Assembly: GCA_018697195.1 (NCBI GenBank)
Contig: CM031858.1
Coordinates: forward strand, 91,049,120 to 91,113,119
Direction of reading: 5' to 3'
Origin: Certhia americana
Taxonomy: Eukaryota > Chordata > Aves > Passeriformes > Certhiidae
DNA: 64,000 bases
Shown here: piece after piece, positions 13,001 through 26,363 of the stretch
Layout: each line of letters opens with the position of its first letter
How positions within the stretch are numbered: position 1 is the stretch's first letter
Notes under the pieces: model-generated
Database searches by the model: none
What the model saw: only the letters and a program-made list of their open reading frames with translations
What the model was told of the DNA's origin: nothing
Translations under genes and position numbers: made by a program

Positions 13001-16000
13001 GCCAAATCTTGATAATACAGATTATTTATACTAATGTCTCTGGGCAACTCATTTAAGCATATTCTGAAAATATGAAGTAGTCCCTCCAGTTTAATTTGAT
13101 TTATTCATGCAATCAAGATTGTCATCCTAAATATTAACTGTATGAATGAACTGTACTTAAAAAGTAACACAAAAAAAGCATCAAGACTGTTCTGGATGTT
13201 CTGTCCGGGACTGGTAACACGCTTGCTGCATGATGTCTTCTCACACAGCTTTACAGTTACTCATTTCTGCTAAGTGCCACAAAGAAAGGAATGCTGAATC
13301 CTTACCCTCCACATAATTTTCTCTGCTCTATTGTAAAAGTGACCACTATGGGGTTAGAGAGAGGAAGACAGCCATATACCAACAGAATGCAAGGACTGTT
13401 ATTGTACATTGCCTTTACAATTGTGGCTTAGTGGCAGATGCTTACCTAAGCTTCCAGACATGCCTACCTTAAGATTCTGGAAATACTCTGACCTCCAGAA
13501 AGTTTGCAAGCTAGAAATCAGGACCCAGTTCTGATGCATACAGCACTCAATGCCTTATGCTAACAATATTCTTCTTTCAAGTGTAAGGTAGAAGATCCCT
13601 GTCAAAACAGTTTCAGTAGAGTAAGTCAGTCCAGAGATGTAAAATATGACCACAGTATTCCTACCATAAATTCTCCATGAGTACACAGGATTGTGAGTTA
13701 AACTGTGCTGACATTTGGTAAGGGCCAACTCTGCCTATCTCTGTCAAGCAGAAAAGGCAAAGTGTAAAACGACATGGGCTAGACAAAGCAGGTATCATTG
13801 CCTGGGAGGGCTTCTACTTTTCATGTTGTTGACATAAGCTCTAAAATCAGTGATAAATAGAGAGCTGTATATCAAGCCTGAGGAAAGGCAACTAATAATG
13901 ATTCCATATTAGCTGTAAAAAAAATTCATTCAAGTCAAGACACATAATTTTGGATCTAGTAGCACTGCAGAGTCTTTCAGGCTTCATAAAAACAGAGATT
14001 CAAGGTTTTAATTAGCACTGTGACAGTTTTGAAACTGCTGTCAATCAATCTTTGGGAAAAAAAAATACTTGTCAAGTTTGCATGCCCACAGAGAGTTAAA
14101 TTGAAATTAAAGTGAATTTTAAAAGATGGGAAATAATTAGGGCACCAGGAAAAAGAATTCAGAGAAAAAGAAAGCTGTAAGAGGAAAAGCACATTACTAA
14201 TTATGCTTTTTACCTTTCATAATTAATCCTCATTCCAGTCCCAGCTCACCTTTAATAAAATTAATGAATGATTATACAGGCAGTGTTACACTGCCCAATA
14301 TTTGGTTATGCAGATTTCCCACATCATGTGCACATATATAAGCATGCCCAAATGACCAAGTATGTGCCCATCAGAAATGCAGTAGAATGGTCTAAACTGC
14401 AGGAATAAGACTCCCAAACTCACATGCACAGTTTATTAGCATATTCACTAAGCCCAGTTTCAAGAGCAAAAGCAAAGTTGTGCATTCCCTAAAGCTAGCT
14501 CGAGAAGATTACAGAGGATGTTCACACAGAACAAAAGGGTATCAGCATCAAACACTCCCATTCTACAGTAAGTGCAGCTCCAGTGCAAAAGCTGAAATCT
14601 GGGAGGATTGTAAACCTTAGCTTGTGAAAGACAATTGTGGGAAAGACATAATACTGATGTGAGACAGGCACCCAACACAGTGAGCCAAGAGTCTACACAA
14701 AGCAAAAGCATCGAGGGAGTGAAACATGGAGGAAAACCTGACATTTTGTTCTAAACAGCTGGGTGAAGGGAATGCACAAGAAATCCTCATTGGAGAAGAC
14801 AAGCAAGACTTTATTTCACTAAAGGAGACATGTTAATGATTTTCACAGCTCCTGAAGCTACCACATTCATATAAACACCTAAATGGGATTGAGGAGACAT
14901 GCACACATCATTTATAGATATAAATATATACAAAACATACCAAATGTGCTATGTAACTAGAAACTAAAACCCCTCTCTCTACAAGGTCATGTACTGAGAT
15001 GCAGTGTCACACTTTTTAAAACAAAAAGCTGCTCTTGGTGAATGTCTGAAATGTCTGAATTGCTGTAACGCAAAGATCCTGATGCTATTGTCTCTGCACA
15101 GAGGTCTAAGAAAACAGGTCTAAGAACTAAATTATACCCAGTGACTAGGAATGATATCTGAAACTGCTGTGGTTGTCCTGAAACACAGTCACTACCGTAT
15201 GTCTGTCTCACTAAGCAAAAGGAGCAGCTTTCTGCAACTCTGAACCTGACAATTAAGCAGCAAGTAAGACAAAAGTGGGAAAACTCAACTCCCAGCTAGA
15301 AAAGTTGTTAAATTCCCAGGCACTGTCTTACTTTATAAGCCATAGCTTCATCTCTAAGGAAGTATGTAAGGTGACTTCAAAGTTTCACAAACTGCCAATA
15401 CTTCAAATTGCCAAGATAAATAGATCTCCATGACCGTTACCTACCTTTATGCATGTACTCTTCTTCAGCTGGCAAGTACATAGTATCTGAAAATATATTG
15501 CAAGCCAAAATGATATGAACTATTTATCTTAGCCCTGTGCATTGAGGTTTTATTTACTGATACTTCTAATGCCTGCCCTGTGAGAAGTGTGTTTCTAAAA
15601 TATATCCTTTAGTGTCTACAATTTTAACAGACATGTCACTGCAAACAAGCACAGACAAATGCTGTGACACTTGAGTTCTTCATTAGTACAAATACTGATC
15701 TATACAGTTTTTCTTTTGTGTATTGAGAGTAAAGCATCAGATAGCTTCAGAAAGTCAATTAAAAAGAGAGATGGTGCATCTTAATCACAGGACTTTTCCT
15801 ATCTGTTTTTTCCAGTAGTTACTTAAAACCACTAACTTGAAATCACTCACACGCTGTCTTCAGAAGTTCACTCAATCAAAGGGCCAAGCTCTGAGCAATC
15901 AAAGATCTTAAATCACTGGAGCGCCCAACATCAGCCACAGGAGGATTAAAAATCCAGTAGCCAGAACTCAATTCTTCGATCTAGCGAGCACCAGCGCATT

Positions 16001-17830
16001 ATGAGAAGTCCCTAAAGCCCTAGATCACAGCCCAGCCTTTGCCTACTGTGGAGCTAAGTGGAAACCGTCTTTAATTCCTTAGGAGATCCTATCTTACCAG
16101 ATGAAAATAGATATTGGCCTCTGTGTGTAGGATGATTAGAAGAATGGAAGAGGATTAAAGAAGATGCAAGGGAAAAGGCTCAGAGTGGCTCATTTACATG
16201 GTATTACTGCTGACAGATAGGTGTTAACAGAACAGAGCAACCTAAAGGCAAAACTGTATCTGAATTAAAGCTGTATTTATTTACTCAAGTTATAAAGGGA
16301 TTAAGTCCTGTTTATTTTACCACATCCAGCACTGTTTTATCTATTAAGCACTTTGATGCTTACTCAATTGTTCTGTGTCATGCATTGCACAGATGTTTAG
16401 GGATGTGCTTATCTTTATTTAAAACAGAAGCTTTTAAATGTTTCAAACATAAAATATAGATGCTAAAGGCAAGTTAAACATTCACAGATGTCTTCTTGTC
16501 TCCCAAAATGGAGACATTTTTAAAACAGACAATCGGGAAAGTAAAAAGCAGATTTATAAGTACTTTGTAGATTGCTGACAGGAAGAACTAGGTACAGGAG
16601 AGTATGTGTCACACATAAAGGCAGTGTCACTGACAAAAAAAAAAAAAGTATTTTGATTAATTTCTAATGATTCAAAAAGATTTAATTAGGCAGGAAAATG
16701 ACTTAGCAAAAATTCCATCCTACTCAATATATCAGTCATTCTGGTACTCAGTGAGTTTTCTCAAAAGAGAGTTTAACACCTCATAAGGTAGCTACTGTTT
16801 CACTCTGATTGAAGCCCTGTAGCACCTATTCTCAGGTGACCCAGTTCTCAGGGGACACAGAAGCATTTCCTCCTTGGATGGTAACACCAGAAAATCAGTT
16901 TTTGTAAGACCCAGCCTCAGTGCTGCTTGGCTACTCATATCCTCAGTTGCCTCATTTACCATCTCAAGTTTGCTCATGATATGTTTTATCTTCTGGGAAC
17001 TGAAAAGCTAATTGTACCTCTTAGCTTTGCCCATCCCTGCTTGTGCTCCAGCAGACCTGCTTCCCTCCTCCTCTCTTTCTTCTCTTCCTGCTCACTGCAA
17101 TAAGAAACTTTGCAAATGTTTGTGTTCTACTCCATACCTTGCCTACTCATTTTGCACAAAGAATGGTGAGAGTGGTCAGAAGAGAGGAAATGATGAGAAT
17201 AGAGAATATTTCAGAGTATGATTTTCCAGACCTGCTGGTGCTCAGTGCTGTTATGTGCCTGCCTAGGTTCATGATCTCCACAAGAGGGTATTTACATAGC
17301 CATAGGAGTCACTCAAGGGCAATCACGCTCTTGATAATCTTGTCAGTAACATCAAGAATTTTGTATTCTGATGATACATTTTCTGGTTCCTGCTGGAACA
17401 GAACTGATGTGCTGAGGCTGTGAGAATGGGTTTCTGCATGTTTCTTTTCAGCAGAGGAAAAAAAAGCAAGTAAAAGACAATGGAAAATAAATTCTATCTC
17501 AAACTGTACAAGAAATAGTAACATGTTTCTACAATCTGAACACTCAGTTTCCCACAAAACTACAGCTAATTATGAGCCCATTCCAGATGAAATAGAGGCA
17601 AAGCTAAGTACTTAGTGGGAAAAGCTTTGAAGTACTGCTAGGAAACGTTATTATTAAAGAATATCAGTATTCTTTGTGGAAGGCTAATTATTCACAGGAA
17701 GCTATCAGTGCCATGATGGACAGTAAAATCTGTGCAAACACTTATGAAGCCAACCCAAATTCCTCAGAAATGTTATCATCAAATGGGGAAGAAAAACAAT
17801 AAGCAAGCAAGAAAGCAAACACCATCCATC
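10056..17830. other. unique AT-rich sequence, no gene seen
   Basis: No open frame is convincing. The longest (17043-17423 plus, 126 codons) overlaps another plus-strand frame and has no recognisable domain. No LTR or CR1 signatures were seen. An A run of 13 lies at about 16636-16648. Confidence 0.5.
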
Positions 17831-17831
17831 C

Positions 17832-18134
17832 TCACCCCATGCTCACCCCACCCTTAAAACAACAAACAGAAAAATGGATTTCAGACATAAGTAGTGGATT
17901 CTGCCCTGCCTTGAGAAAACACCTGGAAATCTTCCTGCCCTGTAGGGCAAGCAACCCCTTGTAAAAGGGTTGAGCAGCATATCTGTAGATGGATTCATCA
18001 TGTCGATGGATTCGTATGTCCATGTTCATGGCAATTAGGTCCTCATCCCAGTCACCTGAGCTGTCCCCACTTCTCTCAACTATCCCAAGCACTTCGTGCA
18101 GTAATGTTCTCAACCCCGCCTGCAGCTGAAGCAT
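17832..18134 (-). other. unexplained 100-codon open frame
   Basis: The frame opens with ATG at 18134, directly after an in-frame TAG, and runs 100 codons to a stop. The first 80 residues are mixed in composition (segments DWDEDLIAMN and DESIYRYAAQPF) rather than low complexity, which is unusual here. I recognise no family, no signal peptide and no membrane segment. It may be chance, a decayed retrocopy or an exon fragment. Evidence for coding is weak. Confidence 0.2.
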
Positions 18135-18629
18135 GACCTACTTACAGTTCATTTTAAAAACAGTGTGACCCTGGCATTGTTGAAGACTTTTTTCTCAGTA
18201 GTGCAGTTCCTTGTAGTCTCCTACATGATCAGACTCTGCCATTAATACTTTAGATGTGAATACTGGCCCTGTTACATCAGGTACACTATTATGCACAAAG
18301 GAAACAAGATTGAAGTAAACAAGATTTCCAGGCATTAAATAATAATAAAAAGAACCCAGAGACTTTAACTAGCCTGTTTATAGAGCTTCAATGCCTCTTA
18401 AAATAAATAGGTCATTGTTGATAAAAGACTGGGCTCCAATTTTATCCTTCTGTATTTTCAGAATGCTTTCCAGCATTCAAGCACAATATGAAGAAAACCC
18501 ACAGGCCTATCTGTTCATGCTTCTCTAGCCTTAGTATTGATATTAATGCCAACAAAATTAGTAATTTGACAATTAGTTTTCCACTTACCTGAAAAGACAT
18601 GAAAGGCAGAAAGAAAGTAGTTTAACTAG

Positions 18630-18990
18630 ATTATAATGTGGCTGTGACAAGTCGGTTTCCTGTCATGTTACAGCCTTGCAACTTTAACATTTTCATGTCT
18701 GCTTGGCAGGTTATTAAAATAAATGAGGGTGTGTTGGACTGCTGTTGCACTTTTCTCTAATGGGAGTTCAGGAATTTGCAAGCCGCTACTGTAAATTGAC
18801 CGATCGTGAAGTCTGAAAGAAGTTGGCTAAAGTGGACAATTAGGAGCATTTCTCCACAGCTGAGTGAAATATTCCTTGTTATTTTAATAATTCAGGCACA
18901 GGCTAATTTTCGGAGGCTGAGTTTGTCAAGATAATGTGCCTTGTGCTTGTCTGCTTGTCATTTTTAACTCAATCCCACATGTTACAGGTG
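18630..18990. promoter_or_regulatory. possible conserved non-coding (enhancer-like) block
   Basis: This block is repeat-free, of balanced composition, and contains CpGs kept in an AT-rich setting (GACCGATCGTGAAG near 18799). It also has several short transcription-factor-like words such as TTATTTTAATAATTC and CTTGTCTGCTTGTCA. That texture resembles the conserved non-coding elements common in vertebrate gene deserts. This is an impression from composition only; conservation cannot be tested here. Confidence 0.25.
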
Positions 18991-21900
18991 CAGTCTAGCT
19001 TACAAAACAGGCAAATCACTCACAGTGGAATTTGCATATGGAATATAGATATATTGTACTTTGTAAAAACAGCCCAAGAAGTCAACAGATAGCTGTGATA
19101 GGAATGCACATGATGGTAAAAACTTCTGATGTTTGATAGCTGTTGTATCCCTCTTTATGCTGATATAATTAAAGGTTTTATTCGGCACTATGCATACACA
19201 AATATGTATAATGTAAAGCATCATGCAGATTTCTTCATAAAGAGAGATAGTGAGGTCATGGGAATCCCATGTGGCATGCAGATATTCTGGGTAGACTCAG
19301 TTATCTTTTTCAACTTAAACCAACTCAGTGTTGAAAAATGTGGAATATGCAGGCAATATTTACTTCCTTCAGTTGAGAGGGTGAAGCCTTTATAAAACTT
19401 TTATAAAAGTTGAAGCAGTTTCTATGTACATTATTATACCCAACTTCTGGAGGCAATAGCCACACTACTGAACCAGAATTTTGAAACTTCTGATTATCTT
19501 TCCTTATCTATGTCACTTAACAGTTTCTTCTTCTCTGTGAATGGAATTGTCACCCTGCGTTTTCCTCTCATTTTCTCAAGCTTGATTTCTGACCATACAG
19601 AAATGTTCAGGTTCAAACTGGTTGAGAAATTCTCTAACTTGCTGCAGGCTTCCCCTGCTGATTTAAACCCTAGCACTGAGCCAGGACTACTCATTCCAAA
19701 ACAAATCAATTACAAACTTAGAGTGGATGAAGCATTTCTAGGACAGCTTCTTCAGCTCAGACTAACCAACTATAAGCTTATATTTAAGACATCAGGAACG
19801 ATATCATCCTGAGGAACACCTTCAGCAGCAACTTTGTGGAAGGCAACTGTACCTTCCTTTATGTTCCTTGCCAGCCTCTTAACCCCAAAAGCCCATTAGG
19901 AGGACTGTCATGAACAGACACCCAGGGAGAAAACACTGTACTTAGGAGAGTGCAGTTATGATGTTTACATGGAAGATAAAGAATTTCAAATTACCTGTGA
20001 AGGCTGGGTAATAGGAGCCTCTCAGTCCTCTCCACCATGAGATACACCTGCACATAGACAAATGCGTGTATTTGCCTATGTATCTGTATACATATTTATT
20101 AATACATGATTCTGTATTTGTGTATATATATAAAATTATCTATTTTAAGATTTAGAAAAATTAAATTCATTACTGCTTTTTAATCATCCAGATTTCTCCC
20201 TCAAGGTCATGCAAAAGAAGACAGTACAACAGACCCCCTTGAACTCACCAGTCAAAAGAGCCATGATTTCACCTGATCTCTGGTGCTGCCATCACCTCCC
20301 TATATTCCAGCAGCAATCTCCTTCTATGAAACAAAACTGAAGGCAATCTTATTAACTGGATTGAGGGATGGAACACATGAATCCCCAGTAGCAATAAAGA
20401 GTCCATTAAAACTTCTATTACTTTGAAAGGTGTGGTGGAGTGATGGGGCATGGATTCTTAGAAGAATGTACCACGAGAGTTCTTGTATTTTGGCCATTCC
20501 TAGATATACACTAAAACCCCAAGAGCAATCTGAATTCCAATATTTGCATGCAAACCAGGCTATCCATGTGCAAATATGAACATTCAAGATATATTACCAT
20601 TTGTGATTGCATTTTGAATGTTCCAGTTGCTCGGTCAGGGAGAAAACTCAATCCTTGGCAGCTGAGGGGGCAACTCCTACAGCATGAGGAATAAACAGCA
20701 TCAAGCAAACAGCAGAAGTAAACAGTTCAACAGTTCACTCTCCAGGACTATTCATACAATATTGTTCATGTAACAAAGTGTACCTTAAACAAGCCACTTG
20801 CACTCTGAAATTTGTGTAAGAATTCATGTAATAGATTCCCTGTTATAAATTAGTCTGAACAGCTCTGATCTTCACACAAGGAGCAACAGTCTTTATGTTA
20901 GACCTAAGACATTGCTAAATTATGAAACAGTGGAGATGAGGACTTTAATTCTACGTACACTATCACTTTCCAAGAATTTAACTTCAGAAGCTTCAGAAAA
21001 GGAACCGTTGCTGCTGCATCTGGACTTGAGAGAGGAAAATGTTGACATATGAGCGTAAGTCTATTTCAAGGAAGTTCATATCTCTGCAAAGAAACAATGA
21101 GAAGTAAGGGTAGCCAGCAAGACTCACCTCATCTCATTCTCAAGAAAAGAATGAAACCTAAAGATCAAGAATCAGAATCAACACAAATGTCAGACCTCAC
21201 CTCAAGCAGTGTCAACAGGGAATTAACCAAAACTAAGATGCCACAGTATTACTGAGATGGCAAAGGAAATGTCTATAATTTCATCATTACACCTATCATT
21301 CTGTGGTTCTTTAAGATGAAAAAGTTAAAATTTTTCGAGGAAAGGCAACAATGGGCAGAAGAACAGTATCTCATCATTACTGATGCCTATTTACTCACTT
21401 AGTTTCCCTTCTCTCCAGCAGATTTTAGCAGAAAGCTTTTTCTTTGTACTTTCCTGCCCCACCTCCTCTCTGAGAAGGACTGCATTGTTGATTAGTTTCA
21501 AGCTTATACTAATGTAAATGTGATAGTTGTGTTGCTATATATCAGATTTCAAGATGAAGAAGTGTGACATCAATTCTGGTAGTATAGATTCCATGCATTT
21601 TTGGGACTAGATAATAATTATCAAGCAAATTACTTCCAAAAAAGACCAGAACATCTCATTTACTTGTTTCAAAAAACTAAAAAAAAAAGAAAAAGTAAAA
21701 GAAGAAATTTTTTATTAAATATAGGCAATTTAATCCAATGTGTGTCAACAATACAAATTAAGTACATGATTTAAATGTCAAGAACATTACACCTGACATT
21801 TAAAGTTGTAACAATAGAAAATATGTTGCACGTTTGACGTTTGGCATAAAAAAAACATTTTAAAGGCCAAGGGGAAGAAGGGAATGGCTATTATCAACAA

Positions 21901-24526
21901 ATGAGACCAAAAACTAACCATAAACAATTCTGCAATTATTCAGAGGTTAAGGAACATAATCACAAATTATAGGGTTTGCATAATTGTTTGTGTGCCTATC
22001 CTTAAGCAAACCTGAGTTTACACACACTTTGTCTCTTTTACACTAGATAGAAGATCTTAAATTGTATCAATTTGCATATGTTACTTTACAGAAGGAGTGA
22101 ACACTGCTGTCTATGAATGCAGATATTAACCATATGTACATACAGAGATAATATTTTAATGCAGATGCAGTGAAGGCCCTTTTGTAAACTTAATTTTAAA
22201 ATTAACTTAAACTCAAAAACATATGTACCTAAATATTTTCATGCAGAACGGATTTTGAATCCATATATGTAAATTCTTACAGACGTGTTGTATGTCTGGT
22301 TAATACCTGAAACTTTCATTTGCAGAAGCACACAATTGTTAATGTCCGTATTATTACAAAGATGTAGATTCAAAACCCTGAATTTGAAGATAGAAATACA
22401 GAGCAACTCCATTTCCTCTTTTCATTCAGTGTAATTACTAAACAAGCCTATTTTCTGGTGAATTGTTAAAACTTCATGTGATTTTAAATAAAAAGAGACT
22501 AAAACTCTAAACCAAATAAGATCAGACACCTCCTTTTAACAGGAAAATTGTAATTCTTTCTAGTATTCATTTATGAGTCTATATAGAGAAAAGTTTAAGT
22601 CCAAGCCCACTTAATTCTGCATTGTTACACATATTGAAGTCCAAAACATTTCACAGAGAATAAGCATTTGACATTTATAGACACATTTTAATATGAAACA
22701 CATAGTATGAATCACCTTGTAAATTTTTAACAGAAATGTTAAAGATAATTATCAGATGGGTTAAAGAAGTCGAGATATTTCTAAATCTCCTATAGAAGTC
22801 CAAACTTTCAAGATATGTATGTGCACAAAAAGCATGACAAAAGCTTAATGACTTTTGGAAGTCATTATTTATTATTAAAAATAATTGCATCTGACATAAC
22901 CAGTGTATGTTCATCAAATATATATGAAACTTGAAGTAAATTTGTGATATAAAGGTAATATTCCTCAGAGTTTGAGATTTCATTTACCTCAGCCTATTGC
23001 AAAACTATTTGTCTAACACCTAAAAAGTGTGCCAGTGAAAAATGCAGAAATATGCTAAAATGTATTTTCACATATTTCCCTCCAGAATTCAAAATGACTG
23101 CAATTTGGTTTGGAACTGGCAATTCATTCTTTGAACACAGCAAATAAGACTGGTTATATCATAGTATATTGATGCCATGATGTATGTGGATCATAGTATG
23201 CTATAAATTTATATAACTATACAAAATATACATACATAATATTGCATAATAAATATTAAAAGAGTCTTTCTACCAATAACTCTTCTTTTAGAGTCCTTTC
23301 TCCTTCAGGAAGTTCTTACATAGAAACCTGTCCTTTACAGAAAAATTGTAGTGGCTAGTTCCAATAACTTGGACAGCTAAATAAATATTTACAATATCAG
23401 AACCTACAGTAAAAACTCATTTGCATGGACCTGGGTGACCTCATATGGATTATCAATTTTTGCAATTAGTGTGTAAATCAACAAACAGGATTAAAAAAAG
23501 TCAAGGATACTACATCACAGAGGGTACTTTGTTCCTTTATTTTGACAAGCACAGCTTTGTTTAAATTTTGAAGAACACTACTACAATCAATTTATAGTTT
23601 AACTATTATAGGATGTTTGATGAAAATAACATACTTTAAAAATACATTGGTCAGGATATGACAGGGAGGTAAGTTCAAAAGGAAATTTGATATCTGTCTT
23701 TTCAAGTGAGTTTGAATTTTTTTCCTTCCATTTCATTGCAAAAATTCATTACACAGTTTAGTTTCAACAAACTACAAAGTTTTTTTCCTGTTATCAATTG
23801 CTGAGGCAAAATAATTTTTTTTTTTTTTTTTTTTTTTAAATTTCACACTTTCACATGCGTTTTCCTTCCTTTACTTTTTTTCCCGTGTTGTCAAGGGTAT
23901 CGACTTAGTTGTGTAATGTCTGGCAAAGCAGATTCTCCATGGTTTGGCTTACTCACCTACAAAAACTGTGTAACATGCTGATTGTGCAGAATTAGTATGA
24001 TGTTTAATCAATCGTCCTAGAAGCACTCAGCTTCAGAATCCTAGCAGCACATATGTAGGAAGTACCAACACATTTAATTCCTATGTTTGCAGCATCAACA
24101 GAGTTGCAAAAAGGGACTGGAGTTCCACTTTTTAAATGCTGAAATTATTAATAAGTCATGATTTTCACATTTCAGAGACAGAGCATTTCTTTAGGTCAGA
24201 GCTGCCATTTTGCTAATGCAGCACTGAGTATACTGGAAGTGTATTAAGGTATAAATGCAGCTCTATTGTAGTGCTTCTGAGACTGAAAGATTGTCAGTGT
24301 TCTTACAGTATGTTCCATTAAATTTTTCTCCAGTGTGTAAAAAATGCTAATGCTGAGGAACATGATTTGCTATATGTCATCAAATGGTCTTTTTTACCAT
24401 CTTTAAACCCTGTTCTGAACTATGTTTTCTATGACCAATATTGTTACAGCAAACACAGCAGCTGCTTAAATAACTGTTAAAGATTATTTATTACCATTAT
24501 TTCTCAGAGTTCCCAAAACATCCAAT
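18991..24526. other. unique AT-rich sequence, no gene seen
   Basis: The stretch contains many short open frames of at most 102 codons, none recognisable, and a T run of 23 at 23815-23837. AT content is highest around 23190-23270. The segment 21720-22160 has enhancer-like texture but nothing decisive. Confidence 0.5.
23815..23837. repeat. poly(T) run, 23 bases
   Basis: Uninterrupted T23. It could mark the tail of an element inserted on the minus strand, but no recognisable body or duplication lies next to it. Confidence 0.9.
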
Positions 24527-24928
24527 GCTATGATGCCTTAGGTTTTAGCTATTATATTTTTTAGACTCTATGCTGTTTTAATGAGTAGTTTTAGGTTTCA
24601 TATTAAGCGCATCTAAACTCTCTTCGCGGTGTAGATAGACAAAACAATTCCTTCTCTAGTTTGGTACCAAGGACAACTTTCAGGCCCAAGAACGAAAACA
24701 ATGGTGAAATGAGAAGAAAAAACAAGGAGGATGGAGCTTTATAACCTGGAGCTATGGTTGGACAATTGATTCTAATATGCTAATGGACCAGAACCTGTTG
24801 TATTCCCTTTAGAAATGTTATTCCCCCAAAACCCCTCCCCCAGAAACTGTAGTCGGCCTGGGTTACCTGCCCCCTGGTCTCCTGACCTATAGCCATCAGA
24901 CAGGTAACCTGACCCCGACCCCAAAGGT

Positions 24929-24937
24929 GATAAAAAA
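24929..24937 (+). promoter_or_regulatory. LTR TATA-like box 1
   Basis: GATAAAAAA lies 50 bp upstream of the first AATAAA within the LTR, the geometry of a retroviral U3/R core promoter. Confidence 0.5.
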
Positions 24938-24986
24938 CCCCTCTCCCCCATATGACTCTCTCTCTCGCTCCGGATCCCCTTCAAGG

Positions 24987-24992
24987 AATAAA
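24987..24992 (+). terminator. LTR polyadenylation signal 1
   Basis: AATAAA in the GC-richer centre of the LTR, followed by GT-rich sequence near 25010-25035. Confidence 0.5.
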
Positions 24993-25137
24993 GGCCTTGG
25001 AATACATCCTGGGGTAAGAGGGGCCTCTTTTGTAACTCTCTCTACCCTATTCTGTAGTTCCCTCTTCCGATACTCCCCCTAAATCTGGGCTGGAAGCTTG
25101 TGGGGGGGTTAAAGGGACAGGAGAATCTACAAGAACC

Positions 25138-25145
25138 TATAAAAA
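25138..25145 (+). promoter_or_regulatory. LTR TATA-like box 2
   Basis: TATAAAAA about 116 bp upstream of the second AATAAA, and closer in position to the expected core promoter of an LTR with a short U5. Confidence 0.45.
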
Positions 25146-25253
25146 TGTGAGACCTCGTGACCTGGGCATCCATTTTGTGGCCATTTTGGGGGCATCTTGG
25201 GTGTGGTTCAGCTGGACTCTTGCATGGCTCAAGAGTACCCATTGAGACCTTTT

Positions 25254-25259
25254 AATAAA
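25254..25259 (+). terminator. LTR polyadenylation signal 2
   Basis: AATAAA 61 bp before the CA end of the LTR, followed by T/GT-rich sequence (TTTGTCCTGTCTAG). This is the standard place for an R-region poly(A) signal. Confidence 0.6.
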
Positions 25260-26315
25260 TACCTACTTTATCCTTTGTCCTGTCTAGTCTCTGTTCCAAT
25301 TCAGCCTCCAGAAGGCATCAGCTAGATAAACTTTACAGCAAGATGCCCCCATCCTCTACTCTCCCCATACCCGCCCCCATCCACACGATGGGAGAAAGTG
25401 TTCAAAGGTGTTCCTAGTTCATCCTCTCTGAAAGTCAAGGGACAATCAATCAGGCTGCACTCTTGCAGTTGGAGGTCAAAACTGTAAAGTTTGTAACACT
25501 GTACTGTTTCATAGATGTGCTAGCAATTGTAGTGCAGCTGCTTAATAAGTAAAACAACGTTTTTCTTCCATTAATGTTGTTTCTACTTTCTAAAATGCAC
25601 CTCTTTAAATAGATTTGTTGGTTAATAATATTTTAAATTAATGTGTTCTGTTGATCATTAAGGATCAGACTGGAAACTGAAGTAGCTATGCCTAATTGAG
25701 TAACTATTACTACCCCAGTAATGGGATGTGTGAAGCATTTTATCGGCTTTCTTTGCGGATTGTTAATTTAAATGGATGGCATAGCAATAAACCAGTTCAA
25801 GTTAATCAGCTGAACAAAACTGTAGAAAGACAATGTAAGGATCATTTTAATGCTAACCCAGAAAAATACAGCTGTTGTAAAATATGATAATTAATAATTA
25901 ATAGAGTTGATGAGAAACTAATTTCTGAAAAATGGAACGTCATTCTAAAGCTACTCATGGGTAAATGTCCCTGAATTCCTTTAGCATAATGGCCCTAAAA
26001 GCTCTCATATTCTAATGAGAAAGACTGAACTATAGCAAAGAAAGATGGTATTTTTCAGCCTCCATAACTGCAGTGAAAGCAACTGAAAAGGCTATGTGCA
26101 AAACAGTAGCCCTAAAGTGTTAAACTTTGAATTGTAAAAACACAGAAAGGTGCTTTATATGCTTTCAGGATTGATTAGAAGTTTTATTTCTACCTCCTCA
26201 AAGTTTCAGTTTCTCATGGACCCTTAACAAAAAAGTATGATTTCAAATTATCAGTACTAAATAGTGGTTTTCGTACATGCTTTCTCAAACATGAACAGAA
26301 TTTTGGGGGGTTGGT

Positions 26316-26363
26316 ATTCTTTTTTTTTTTTCTTTTTTTCTTTTTTTCTTTTTTTTTTTTTTT
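26316..26363. repeat. T-rich run with periodic C (TTTTTTTC)n
   Basis: Forty-eight bases of T interrupted by C roughly every eight bases in the middle part. Simple-sequence expansion. Confidence 0.9.

Larger units (their letters stand above)
24531..25320 (+). mobile_element. solo LTR of an endogenous retrovirus (class I-like)
   Basis: The element is 790 bp, begins TGATGCCTT and ends AAGGCATCA, a perfect 9-bp terminal inverted repeat with the canonical TG...CA ends. It is flanked by the 4-bp duplication GCTA (24527-24530 and 25321-25324). A 4-bp duplication fits gammaretrovirus-like (class I) integration. On the plus strand there are two TATA-like boxes (24929-24937 and 25138-25145) and two AATAAA signals (24987-24992 and 25254-25259), the last about 60 bp before the end, as expected for the R/U5 part. 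No internal viral genes flank it, so this is a recombination-derived solo LTR. Orientation is inferred from these signals. Confidence 0.93.

Noticed and set aside
17012..17423. Overlapping plus-strand frames of 69 and 126 codons
   Set aside because: Two frames cover the same bases, the composition is cysteine/leucine-rich noise, and nothing resembles a known family.
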